Source of the DNA: an uncultured Eubacteriales bacterium
GTDB taxonomy: Bacteria; Bacillota; Clostridia; Oscillospirales; Oscillospiraceae
DNA length: 15,322 nucleotides
Assembly: GCA_900544705.1 (NCBI GenBank)
Contig: UQWH01000049.1
Coordinates: forward strand, 1 to 15,322
Reading direction: 5' to 3'
Shown: positions 1-7,199 of the stretch, piece by piece
Numbering within the stretch: position 1 is the first letter of the stretch
Layout of the letters: each line of letters opens with the position of its first letter
Translations under genes and position numbers: made by a program
Notes under the pieces: model-generated
Told to the model about the DNA's origin: nothing
The model's input: only the letters and a program-made list of their open reading frames with translations
The model's database searches: none

Positions 1-2
1 AT

Positions 3-1610
3 TACACCGACTATACCCGCCCCTATTCGCCCAACCTCGATCCGGTCGTCTTTTCTGAAATGCAGTATGAGCGCCCGGATGTAGACGCGCTCTGCGCCGC
101 GCTGGAGCAGACGGGCACGGATGCCGCGGACAAATCCTCGGGCGACGTGCTGGAAAGCTACATTGCCGCTTACGACCGGTATATCCATTTCAATACGATG
201 AGCAACCTCGTCTATATCCACTACACGCTGGACCTGAACGACGAGTATTACAACACCGAATACCTCTGGTGCGAGGAGCAGACCCCGCTGGTGGAAAAGG
301 CGCTGGAGGACTGCTACCGCGCCATGGCCGCCTCCCCCATCCGCGACGCGCTGGAATCGGACTATTTCGGCGAAGGCTTCTTCCTCGGCTATGACGGCGA
401 CGGGATCTATTCCAACCCCAAGGTCGTCGAGCTGATGCAGCAGGAGGCCGACCTTCAGGCGCAGTACATGGCTCTGACGAGCGACATGACCGTCACCTAT
501 GAGGGAGAGGAGCTTCTCTTCACGGAGGCACTGGCCGGCGCGCAGAGCTACGACGAATACTACGCGCTGATCGACCTCTACTGCGAGAAATACAATCCTC
601 TTGCAGCCGACCTCTATATCCGGCTGGTCAAAACGCGCCGTGCGCTGGCACAGGAGCTGGACTACGGCAGCTATGCCGACTATGCCTATGAGAACACTTA
701 CTACCGCGACTACACGTCCGCGCAGGCGGAGCAGTATCTTGCCGACGTGCGCGCCGAGCTGGTGCCGCTCTTCTCCGGCTACTCCTCCGCGAATCTGCCC
801 GACATGGACGCAGACGAGGTCATGCAGCTTCTGGAGGGCACGGTAGACGCGCTGGGACACGAGCTCGCGACCGCCTACAGCTACCTGCAGGCCTATGAGC
901 TCTATGACATCACCTCCTCCTCGAGCAAAATGCCCGGCTCCTATGAAACCTATCTGGAGGAGTACGAAGCGCCCTTCATGTACGTTTCCCCGACGGGCAA
1001 CCTGGGCGACCTTCTGACGGCGGCGCACGAATTCGGCCACTTCACCGACGGCTTCGTCAACTGCAACCTGACCGATTCCACGGACGTTGCCGAAGTCTTT
1101 TCGCAGGGGCTGGAATACCTGACGCTGGACGCGGCGGAGCTGTCCGTCCTTCAGCGCCACGCGCTCAGGCAGAGCAAGATGAACGATTCTCTCCTGACCT
1201 TCCTCTCGCAGGCGTGCTACTACGACTTTGAATGCCGCGTGTTCGCCCTGCCGGACGAGGAGCTGACGGCTGAAAACCTGAACGCCCTGTTTTTGCGGTG
1301 CAATCAGGAGTACGGCATGGCGACCGAGGGCTTTGAAACCTACGATTCCATGGGCTGGTTTGAGATTCAGCATTTCTTCATCGCGCCGTATTATATGATC
1401 AGCTACTGCGTGTCCAACGACCTTGCGCTGCAGGTTTACGCACTGGAGAAGCAGACGCAGGGCGCCGGACTGGAAAAATACACCGATATGCTCTACAACA
1501 GCGCCGGCTCGACGCTTCTGGCCTTCGCGGAGGAAAACGGACTGGAATCCCCCTTCGCTGAGGGTCGCGTCGCGAAGCTGGCGGACTTTCTGGAGGCACA
1601 GATCAGATGA
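3..1610 (+). CDS. M3-family zinc oligopeptidase, 5' end outside window
   Basis: The frame is open to the first base of the window, so the true start lies upstream; 535 residues are visible. An internal ATG at 60 is only the first Met in the window. Numbering from that Met, the zinc motif HEFGH is at residues 323-327, followed by EVFSQGLE with Glu345 as the likely third zinc ligand. A Tyr-rich PYYMISY at about 443-449 matches the C-terminal substrate-binding tyrosines of M3 peptidases (PepF/thimet family), which cleave short peptides with one catalytic Zn2+. The His-to-Glu spacing is 18 residues, against about 25 in thimet oligopeptidase, which suggests a compact subfamily. The chain is rich in Asp, Glu and Tyr, which would fit an exported enzyme, but the N-terminus that would show a signal peptide is missing. 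Its stop overlaps the mnmE start (ATGA), so the two are probably translationally coupled. Family call firm; location and substrates unknown. Confidence 0.9.
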   Translation, partial: YTDYTRPYSPNLDPVVFSEMQYERPDVDALCAALEQTGTDAADKSSGDVLESYIAAYDRYIHFNTMSNLVYIHYTLDLNDEYYNTEYLWCEEQTPLVEKALEDCYRAMAASPIRDALESDYFGEGFFLGYDGDGIYSNPKVVELMQQEADLQAQYMALTSDMTVTYEGEELLFTEALAGAQSYDEYYALIDLYCEKYNPLAADLYIRLVKTRRALAQELDYGSYADYAYENTYYRDYTSAQAEQYLADVRAELVPLFSGYSSANLPDMDADEVMQLLEGTVDALGHELATAYSYLQAYELYDITSSSSKMPGSYETYLEEYEAPFMYVSPTGNLGDLLTAAHEFGHFTDGFVNCNLTDSTDVAEVFSQGLEYLTLDAAELSVLQRHALRQSKMNDSLLTFLSQACYYDFECRVFALPDEELTAENLNALFLRCNQEYGMATEGFETYDSMGWFEIQHFFIAPYYMISYCVSNDLALQVYALEKQTQGAGLEKYTDMLYNSAGSTLLAFAEENGLESPFAEGRVAKLADFLEAQIR

Positions 1611-2968
1611 GTGACGTCATTGCCGCCATCGCGACGGGCCGGGTGCCCTGCGCGATCGGCATTCTTCGACTGTCCGGCCCCGGCTGCGCCGAGGCCGCGG
1701 GCCGGGTCTTTACCCTGCGCGGCGGGATGCCGCTGGCGCAGGCGCCGAACCGCAAGCTGATGCTCGGCACGCTCCGCGACCGGCAGGGCCGCGTGATCGA
1801 CGAGGCGCTCGCCGTCTACACCCGCGCGCCGCACAGCTACACCGGTGAGGACACCGTGGAGCTGCAATGCCACGGCTCGCCCGCCATGCTGGCAGCCGGG
1901 CTGGAGGCGCTGCTGGCCGCGGGCGCGCGGCAGGCGCTGCCCGGCGAATTCACCAAACGCGCCTTTCTGAACGGGCAGCTCGACCTGACGCAGGCCGAGG
2001 CCGTGATCGACCTGATCGACGCGGAAACCGCCGAGGCCGCGGCCAATGCCGCCGGTCAGCTCGGCGGCGCGCTGCTGCGGCGCATCGACCCCGTGTACAA
2101 CGACCTGCGCGACCTGTGCAGCCATTTTCACGCGGTGCTTGACTACCCGGACGAGGACATCGAGGACTTCGGCCGGGACGAGCTGGCGCAGACGCTCCGC
2201 CGCGCGGCAGAGGCCGTTTCCGCGCTGCTTTCCACCTATGAACGCGGAAAAATTCTCAGGCAGGGCGTTCGCACCGTCCTTCTGGGACGGCCGAACGCCG
2301 GAAAATCCTCCCTGTTCAACGCCCTTGCGGGCTTTGACCGCGTGATCGTCACGGAAATTGCCGGCACGACGCGCGACACCGTCGAAGAGCCGGTGAAGGT
2401 CGGCGGCGTACTCCTGCGCCTGACGGATACCGCCGGCATCCGTCAGGCGGGCGACCGCATTGAGGCCATGGGCGTGGAGCGCTCGGAGCGGGCCGCGCGG
2501 GAGGCGCAGCTTGCCATCTTCGTGTGCGACGGCTCGCGTCCTCCGGACGCGGAGGACCGGCGCGCGATGCAGGCGGCGCTGGACGCGCCGGAGCACATCG
2601 CCGTCGTCAACAAATCCGACCTTCCCCTGTGCATTTCCCCGGAGGCGCTGCCCTTTGACACCGTCCTCACCCTCTCGGCCGCGACGGGCGAGGGGCTGGA
2701 CGCGCTCACGCGGGAGATCGCCCGCCGCTTCGCGGCGGACACACGCTGCGACGGGTCGCTTCTGACCAACCCGCGGCAGTTCGGCGCGCTTTCCCGCGCG
2801 CAGGACGCCCTTGCCCGCGCGGAGCAGGCCCTCCTTGCCGGCGTCACCCCGGACGCCGTCCTGACGGACGTGGAGCTTGCAATGCAGGCGCTGGGCGAGA
2901 TCACCGGCCGCACCGTCCGCGAGGACATCACCAACCGCATCTTTGAACGCTTCTGCGTCGGAAAGTGA
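1607..2968 (+). CDS. mnmE: tRNA modification GTPase MnmE (TrmE)
   Basis: 453 residues, full length for the family. With MnmG it installs the aminomethyl/carboxymethylaminomethyl group at C5 of the wobble uridine (U34) of a set of tRNAs, using a folate-borne one-carbon unit, GTP, FAD and K+. An N-terminal tetrahydrofolate-binding domain (about 1-120) is followed by a helical domain and an inserted G domain: P-loop GRPNAGKS at 227-234, G2 GTTRDT 253-258, G3 DTAG 274-277, G4 NKSD 335-338. The C-terminus FCVGK carries the conserved Cys450 of the C-x-G-K tail. The start ATG at 1607 overlaps the upstream stop, with GGAGG at 1592-1596, and the N-terminal IAAIATG matches the usual family start. Its partner mnmG is three genes downstream in the same run. 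Very sure. Confidence 0.98.
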   Translation: MSDVIAAIATGRVPCAIGILRLSGPGCAEAAGRVFTLRGGMPLAQAPNRKLMLGTLRDRQGRVIDEALAVYTRAPHSYTGEDTVELQCHGSPAMLAAGLEALLAAGARQALPGEFTKRAFLNGQLDLTQAEAVIDLIDAETAEAAANAAGQLGGALLRRIDPVYNDLRDLCSHFHAVLDYPDEDIEDFGRDELAQTLRRAAEAVSALLSTYERGKILRQGVRTVLLGRPNAGKSSLFNALAGFDRVIVTEIAGTTRDTVEEPVKVGGVLLRLTDTAGIRQAGDRIEAMGVERSERAAREAQLAIFVCDGSRPPDAEDRRAMQAALDAPEHIAVVNKSDLPLCISPEALPFDTVLTLSAATGEGLDALTREIARRFAADTRCDGSLLTNPRQFGALSRAQDALARAEQALLAGVTPDAVLTDVELAMQALGEITGRTVREDITNRIFERFCVGK

Positions 2969-2974
2969 GCGCTT

Positions 2975-3562
2975 ATGGCAAACGTCAACGACATTCCGCG
3001 CGGCTATGCCATGACCGGCAAGCTGAACCTGCGCGCCGACCCAAGGGAATACCGCCGCTGGAATCTGTTTTCCGCCGTCCTCGGCCTGGGGCTGATTGCT
3101 GCCGGCTGGGTCTGGCACAGCTTTGCGCCGCTCAAGGCGCTGTTCGAGGCCGGATTTTCGGTCTATTTCCTGCGCATCGCGGCGCTGGCCGCCGGACTTT
3201 TCCTCTACGCGCAGGGCTACCAGCTCATGCGGGCGCTGGCTCTGCGTCTGCTCGGCGGGCAGGGCCCCTGCTGGCGGCGGCAGGGGCTGCTGCAAATTCC
3301 CGGCAGCTACGCCTATTTCTCCCGCGGCCGCTTCGCGCTGGCCGCGCTGAGCCCGCTGCTTCTCTGGACCGCCGCGCTTCTGGGCGCATGCTTCTTCGTC
3401 CCGGTGGACTGGTTCTGGATCGTCTACCTGATCCTGATCTACGACCTCGGCGGCAATCTGGCCGTTTTCCACGCCGTTTATCACGTTCTGCGCGCCCCGA
3501 AAACCGCGCTCGTGCGCACGACCGGCGTGCAGACCCTCATCTACACGGAGGAACACCCATGA
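2975..3562 (+). CDS. DUF3267-like membrane protein with degenerate zincin motif
   Basis: 195 residues with about four hydrophobic segments (roughly 31-50, 62-80, 118-141, 145-165). The segment around GSYAYFSRGRF followed by ALAALSPLLL (about 110-130) looks like the conserved core of DUF3267, a putative membrane zincin family in Firmicutes. In typical members an HExxH-type motif lies about 25-30 residues before this core; here the equivalent stretch is YQLMR (82-86). The later Gly-Asp of the family is also not evident, since the region reads DLGGNLAVFH. If the family call is right this is a non-catalytic relative; function unknown. It begins 6 bp after mnmE and ends in an ATGA overlap with rsmG, so it is co-transcribed with tRNA/rRNA modification genes. 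Ribosome binding is weak (GGAAAGTGAG before the ATG). The gene is surely real; the family call is from memory of the pattern. Confidence 0.75.
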   Translation: MANVNDIPRGYAMTGKLNLRADPREYRRWNLFSAVLGLGLIAAGWVWHSFAPLKALFEAGFSVYFLRIAALAAGLFLYAQGYQLMRALALRLLGGQGPCWRRQGLLQIPGSYAYFSRGRFALAALSPLLLWTAALLGACFFVPVDWFWIVYLILIYDLGGNLAVFHAVYHVLRAPKTALVRTTGVQTLIYTEEHP

Positions 3563-4248
3563 AAGAAACTCTGCGTGCCGAGGCGCTGCGCCTCGGCCTT
3601 TCCCTGACGGAGGAGCAGCTTGACCGCTTCTGCGCCTTCGGCGCGGCACTGCTGGAAAAGAACAAGGTCATGAATCTCACCGCCATCACCGACCCGGAGG
3701 CCGTGGCGCGCCTGCACTTTGCCGACTGCCTGACGCTCCTGACCGCCGCCGATCTCAAGGGCAAAGCCGTCATCGACGTCGGCTGCGGCGCGGGCTTTCC
3801 CGGCGTTCCGCTGAAGCTGGCCGAGCCGACCATTCGCCTGACCCTGCTCGACAGCCTACAAAAGCGCGTGCGCTGGCTGGAGGAAACCCTTTCCTCCATG
3901 GGAGTGGAGGCCGAATGTGTCGCCGCCCGCGCGGAGGAATTCGCCGCCCGCGAGCGCTACGATTTCGCCGTTTCCCGTGCGGTGGCGCGGCTGAACGTGC
4001 TTTCCGAGCTCTGTCTGCCCTTCGTCAAAGTCGGCGGCGCCTTCCTTGCGATGAAGGGCGCGGCGGCGCAGGAGGAGCTGGACGAGGCCGCGCGCGGCAT
4101 TTCCATCCTCGGCGGCAAGGTCGAGGCGGTCAAATCCTACGACATCGGCGGCGCGGAGCACCGCGTGATCGTCATCCGCAAGGTGCGCCCGACGCCCCCC
4201 GCCTATCCCCGCCGTTTTGCCAAAATCAAACTGCAACCACTTTCGTAA
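3559..4248 (+). CDS. rsmG: 16S rRNA (guanine-N7) methyltransferase RsmG (GidB)
   Basis: 229 residues, near the usual length. It methylates N7 of G527 (E. coli numbering) in the 530 loop of 16S rRNA with S-adenosylmethionine; loss in other bacteria gives low-level streptomycin resistance. The SAM-binding motif DVGCGAGFPGVPL is at 73-85, followed by the acidic residue of LLDSLQKR (about 97-103). The substrate-side NLTAITDP (39-46) and the basic tail YPRRFAKIK are family features. The open frame extends upstream to 2965, but the ATG at 3559 is chosen because GGAGG sits at 3546-3550, the product then begins at the family's normal N-terminus, and it makes an ATGA overlap with the preceding gene. 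It lies between mnmE and mnmG; in many Firmicutes rsmG follows mnmG instead. Confidence 0.97.
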   Translation: MKETLRAEALRLGLSLTEEQLDRFCAFGAALLEKNKVMNLTAITDPEAVARLHFADCLTLLTAADLKGKAVIDVGCGAGFPGVPLKLAEPTIRLTLLDSLQKRVRWLEETLSSMGVEAECVAARAEEFAARERYDFAVSRAVARLNVLSELCLPFVKVGGAFLAMKGAAAQEELDEAARGISILGGKVEAVKSYDIGGAEHRVIVIRKVRPTPPAYPRRFAKIKLQPLS

Positions 4249-4262
4249 AGGACTTGATCTCC

Positions 4263-6128
4263 ATGCGCTATTTTGCTGGAACCTATGACATCGCCGTCGT
4301 CGGTGCGGGCCATGCCGGGATCGAAGCGGCGCTGGCCGCCGCCCGCCTCGGCCTGAAAACGGTGATCTTCACCATCAACCTCGACGCCGTGGGCAATATG
4401 CCCTGCAACCCGGCCATCGGCGGCACGGGCAAGGGCCATCTGGTGCGCGAGCTGGACGCCCTCGGCGGCGAGATGGCGCGCGCCGCGGACGCCTGCTGCA
4501 TCCAGTACCGGATGCTCAACCGCGGCAAAGGCCCGGCCGTCCACTCTCTGCGCGCGCAGGCCGACCGCCGCCGTTATCAGGAATTCATGAAACACACACT
4601 TGAGCGTCAAGAAAATCTGGATCTCAAGCAGGCCACCGTAACGGAGATCCTGACCGAAAACGGCCGCGTGAGCAGCGTGGTGACGCAGCTCGGCGCGGAG
4701 TACCGCGTGCGCGCCTGCGTGATCGCCGCCGGGACCTACCTCGACAGCCGCGTCATCACAGGCGAGGTGAGCCTGCCCTCCGGCCCGGACGGGATGCGCG
4801 CCGCGCTGGAGCTGACCGACTCCCTGCGCGCGCTCGGCCTGAACCTGCGCCGCTTCAAGACCGGCACGCCGCCGCGCATCAACGCGCGCAGCGTCGATTT
4901 TTCCAAAATGGAGGTGCAGCCCGGCGACGAAACGCCGGAGCCCTTCTCCTTCTCGACCCACGCCGCGGTGGAAAACCGCGCCGTGTGCTACCTGACCTAC
5001 ACAAATGCCGAAACCCACCGCATCATCCGCGAAAATCTCGCGCGCAGCCCGCTGTACGACGGCTCCATCACGGGCGTCGGCCCGCGCTACTGCCCCAGCA
5101 TAGAAACCAAGGTCGTGCGTTTTGCCGACAAGCCGCGCCATCAGCTCTTTCTGGAGCCCTGCGGCCTCGGCACGGATGAGATGTACTTGCAGGGCTTCTC
5201 CTCCAGCCTGCCGGAGGACGTGCAGATCGCGATGCTGCACACCGTCGCAGGACTGGAGCACGCGGAGATGATGCGTCCGGCCTACGCGATCGAATACGAC
5301 TGCGTCGATCCTACGGAGCTCTACCCCACGCTGGAGTGCAAAAAAGTCCCCGGCCTCTACGGCGCGGGCCAGTTCAACGGCTCGTCCGGCTATGAGGAGG
5401 CGGCGGTGCAGGGCTTTGTCGCGGGCGTGAACGCAGCACTGGCAATCCGGGGCCGCGAGCCGCTGATCCTGCGCCGCTCGGACGGCTACATCGGCACGCT
5501 GATCGACGATCTGGTCACCAAGGGGACCGAGGAGCCCTACCGCATCATGACCTCCCGCAGCGAATACCGCCTGCTGCACCGGCAGGACAACGCCGACGAG
5601 CGTCTCGCGCCCATCGGTCACCGCATCGGTCTGATCTCCGATGCGCAACTCGCCGCCGTGGAGGAAAAATACGCCGCCGTGCGCGCGGAGATCCGCCGGC
5701 TGGAATCGACCGGCACCCCCGCCACGCCGGAACTGAACCGTTTTCTGGAGAGCGTCCCCTCCGCGCCGGTCGTCAGCGCGGCGCGCCTGATCGACCTGCT
5801 GCGCCGCCCGGAGCTGAGCTATGAAATGCTCGCGCCCTTCGACCGCACCCGCCCGGCGCTTCCGCCGGAGGTCACCCGGCAGGTCGAGATCCGCGTCAAG
5901 TACGAGGGCTATCTGCAGCGCCAGCAGAAGCAGATTGAGGAATTCTCCCGCGAGGAGGAGCGCCTGCTCCCGCCGGATGCCGATTACGAGTCCATCGCGG
6001 GGCTGCGGCTGGAAGCACGGCAGAAGCTCGCGCAGATCCGTCCCCGCTCCGTCGGGCAGGCCGGCCGCATCTCCGGCGTTTCGCCGGCGGACATCGCGGT
6101 GCTTTTGATCTGGCTGGAACGGAAGTAA
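4263..6128 (+). CDS. mnmG: tRNA uridine-5-carboxymethylaminomethyl modification enzyme MnmG (GidA)
   Basis: 621 residues, full length. This FAD-dependent partner of MnmE forms the heterotetramer that modifies U34 of tRNAs reading NNA/NNG codons. The Rossmann FAD motif GAGHAG is at residues 14-19. Other family blocks visible include NPAIGGTGKGHLVREL, RGKGPAVHSLRAQ with its conserved arginines, TGTPPRI, and PSIETKVVRF leading into FLEPCG. The C-terminal helical domain ends in SPADIAVLLIWLERK, the part that contacts MnmE and tRNA. The frame is open upstream through rsmG in another phase, but the ATG at 4263 gives the normal family N-terminus and has AAAGGA about 11 bases before it. It lies 14 bp after rsmG and is the last gene of the run. 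Very sure. Confidence 0.98.
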   Translation: MRYFAGTYDIAVVGAGHAGIEAALAAARLGLKTVIFTINLDAVGNMPCNPAIGGTGKGHLVRELDALGGEMARAADACCIQYRMLNRGKGPAVHSLRAQADRRRYQEFMKHTLERQENLDLKQATVTEILTENGRVSSVVTQLGAEYRVRACVIAAGTYLDSRVITGEVSLPSGPDGMRAALELTDSLRALGLNLRRFKTGTPPRINARSVDFSKMEVQPGDETPEPFSFSTHAAVENRAVCYLTYTNAETHRIIRENLARSPLYDGSITGVGPRYCPSIETKVVRFADKPRHQLFLEPCGLGTDEMYLQGFSSSLPEDVQIAMLHTVAGLEHAEMMRPAYAIEYDCVDPTELYPTLECKKVPGLYGAGQFNGSSGYEEAAVQGFVAGVNAALAIRGREPLILRRSDGYIGTLIDDLVTKGTEEPYRIMTSRSEYRLLHRQDNADERLAPIGHRIGLISDAQLAAVEEKYAAVRAEIRRLESTGTPATPELNRFLESVPSAPVVSAARLIDLLRRPELSYEMLAPFDRTRPALPPEVTRQVEIRVKYEGYLQRQQKQIEEFSREEERLLPPDADYESIAGLRLEARQKLAQIRPRSVGQAGRISGVSPADIAVLLIWLERK

Positions 6129-6133
6129 AAACC

Positions 6134-6140
6134 TGTCGAA
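6134..6140 (+). promoter_or_regulatory. 0A box (Spo0A-binding site), first copy
   Basis: TGTCGAA, an exact match to the core 0A box bound by Spo0A in Bacillus and Clostridia, 6 bp after the mnmG stop and before the terminator stem. A 7-mer can occur by chance; the second exact copy about 110 bp away, upstream of spo0A itself, raises its credibility. The site lies far from the likely spo0A promoter, so its effect is uncertain. Confidence 0.45.
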
Positions 6141-6143
6141 TAA

Positions 6144-6186
6144 AAGCAGCCTCACACGTCGTGCACATCGTCGTGTGAGGCTGCTT
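6144..6186 (+). terminator. Inverted-repeat terminator after mnmG
   Basis: Perfect 15-bp inverted repeat, arms 6144-6158 and 6172-6186, with a 13-base loop. On the plus strand the U-run is displaced (TTTTTT begins near 6200). On the minus strand the stem is followed at once by TTTTATT, so it resembles a better minus-strand terminator although no minus-strand gene ends here. It most likely closes the mnmE-mnmG transcript. Confidence 0.75.
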
Positions 6187-6242
6187 AACATAATTCCTAC
6201 TTTTTTGCGGAAATTTCACGGATTTTGTTTATTGTAGATAAA

Positions 6243-6250
6243 TTGTCGAA
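6243..6250 (+). promoter_or_regulatory. 0A box (Spo0A-binding site), second copy
   Basis: TTGTCGAA followed by AT, a close match to the extended 0A consensus, 128 bp before the spo0A start and about 40 bp upstream of the candidate -35. A weaker variant TTTCGAA lies at 6299-6305 inside the promoter spacer. Position and match suggest Spo0A control of its own gene, as known in Bacillus subtilis. Confidence 0.6.
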
Positions 6251-6290
6251 ATAGGTCTACAAAAAAATAGTAAAAAATACACCAATCTTC

Positions 6291-6319
6291 TTGAAAAATT
6301 TCGAAGTGTATGTTAAATT
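6291..6319 (+). promoter_or_regulatory. Candidate sigma-A promoter of spo0A
   Basis: TTGAAA at 6291-6296, a 17-bp spacer, and an extended -10 TGTTAAATT with the hexamer at 6314-6319. The -10 is only a partial match. The region 6187-6330 is AT-rich and other pairs are possible, so this is the best rather than the only candidate. I found no convincing sigma-H promoter. Confidence 0.4.
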
Positions 6320-6377
6320 AGAATTACCGTCCGGAGGGTTGGACGGAACAGGAGGATGCAAAAGAGGAGGAGTCAGT

Positions 6378-7157
6378 ATGGAAAAAATGTATCGCGTTTT
6401 GCTTGCCAACGGCAGCAGCGAGTTCTGCGAAAAACTCGCTGCGACGCTCAAGCAGACGGATCGGTACGTCGTCGTCGGTACTGCGACCGACGGCGTTCGG
6501 GCAATCAGCCTGCTGCGGGAAACGAACCCTGAATTTCTCGTGGTAGACCTGATGCTGCAGCAGGCAGACGGCATGTCCGTGCTAAAAGCTGCGGCAGCGC
6601 TGGACAAGAAGCCGGTCATGCTGGTGCTGGTGGAATTTGTCACGGAGTACATCTCGTCGATGTTTCTGAACCTCGGCGTGCAGTACATCATGCTCAAGCC
6701 ATGCACCCCGCGCGCCATTGCCGAACGGATGAACGAGATCCGCGAAAGCATGGGCCAGCGCAAGGCGCCCGCCGCGCGTTCGAGGGAGGCGAACGTAGAG
6801 GCGATGGTGACCTCGATCATTCATGAGATCGGCGTTCCGGCGCACATCAAGGGCTATCAGTACCTGCGCGAAGCCATCATGATCGCGGTAAACGACATGG
6901 ATGTCATCAATGCGATCACGAAGGTTTTGTATCCGCAGGTTGCCAAAACTTTTGCCACAACGCCGTCGCGCGTCGAGCGCGCGATCCGACATGCGATCGA
7001 GGTCGCGTGGGATCGCGGCGATCTGGAAACGTTACAACGGTTCTTCGGCTACACGGTGTCGAACACCAAGGGCAAACCGACGAATTCGGAATTCATCGCA
7101 CTGATCGCCGATAAGCTGCAATTGCAGCTCAAAAACATGGACGCCGCGGTGATGTAA
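6378..7157 (+). CDS. spo0A: Sporulation master response regulator Spo0A, atypical receiver
   Basis: 259 residues: receiver domain (about 1-125), linker, and the Spo0A-specific effector domain (about 138-259). The effector domain is very well conserved, with TSIIHEIGVPAHIKGY (145-160), ITKVLYP and the recognition-helix segment SRVERAIRHAIEVAW (197-211), then KPTNSEFIA. The protein binds 0A boxes and switches cells into sporulation. The ATG at 6378 is chosen because AGGAGG lies at 6365-6370 and the product then starts MEKMYRVLL, like known Spo0A; the 29 codons upstream contain the ribosome binding site and are not homologous. The receiver is unusual: Asp57 (phosphoacceptor) and Lys107 are kept, but the acidic pair expected at 11-12 is Asn-Gly, and the switch Thr/Ser position is Val85. 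How it is activated is therefore open. It is monocistronic and not preceded by spoIVB. Confidence 0.97.
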   Translation: MEKMYRVLLANGSSEFCEKLAATLKQTDRYVVVGTATDGVRAISLLRETNPEFLVVDLMLQQADGMSVLKAAAALDKKPVMLVLVEFVTEYISSMFLNLGVQYIMLKPCTPRAIAERMNEIRESMGQRKAPAARSREANVEAMVTSIIHEIGVPAHIKGYQYLREAIMIAVNDMDVINAITKVLYPQVAKTFATTPSRVERAIRHAIEVAWDRGDLETLQRFFGYTVSNTKGKPTNSEFIALIADKLQLQLKNMDAAVM

Positions 7158-7166
7158 ACCGCAAAA

Positions 7167-7198
7167 AATACGGGATTCCCTGAAGGGAATCCCGTATT
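7167..7198. terminator. Bidirectional terminator between spo0A and the ABC permease
   Basis: Perfect 14-bp stem (7167-7180 with 7185-7198) and a TGAA loop. It begins 9 bp after the spo0A stop and abuts the convergent permease stop. On the minus strand the stem is flanked by a run of six Ts (complement of the As at 7163-7168, two of which pair in the stem), so it is strong for the transporter operon. On the plus strand the tail is only CTTATT. Confidence 0.88.
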
Positions 7199-7199
7199 C

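Noticed and set aside
2965..3558. Upstream extension of the rsmG frame across the membrane-protein gene
   Set aside because: The extension is Arg-rich out-of-frame translation; the rsmG start at 3559 has a good ribosome binding site and the right family N-terminus.
1493..3649. 718-codon open frame on the minus strand across mnmE and the membrane-protein gene
   Set aside because: Antisense shadow of GC-rich coding DNA: Arg/Gly/Ala-rich translation with no domain, while the plus strand has well-known genes in full.
4203..6191. 662-codon minus-strand open frame opposite mnmG
   Set aside because: Shadow frame; the Arg/Ala/Gly/Val-rich product has no motif, and mnmG is certain on the other strand.
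6291..6377. Longer start for spo0A adding 29 residues
   Set aside because: The extension overlaps the candidate promoter and the AGGAGG ribosome binding site and has no similarity to Spo0A N-termini.
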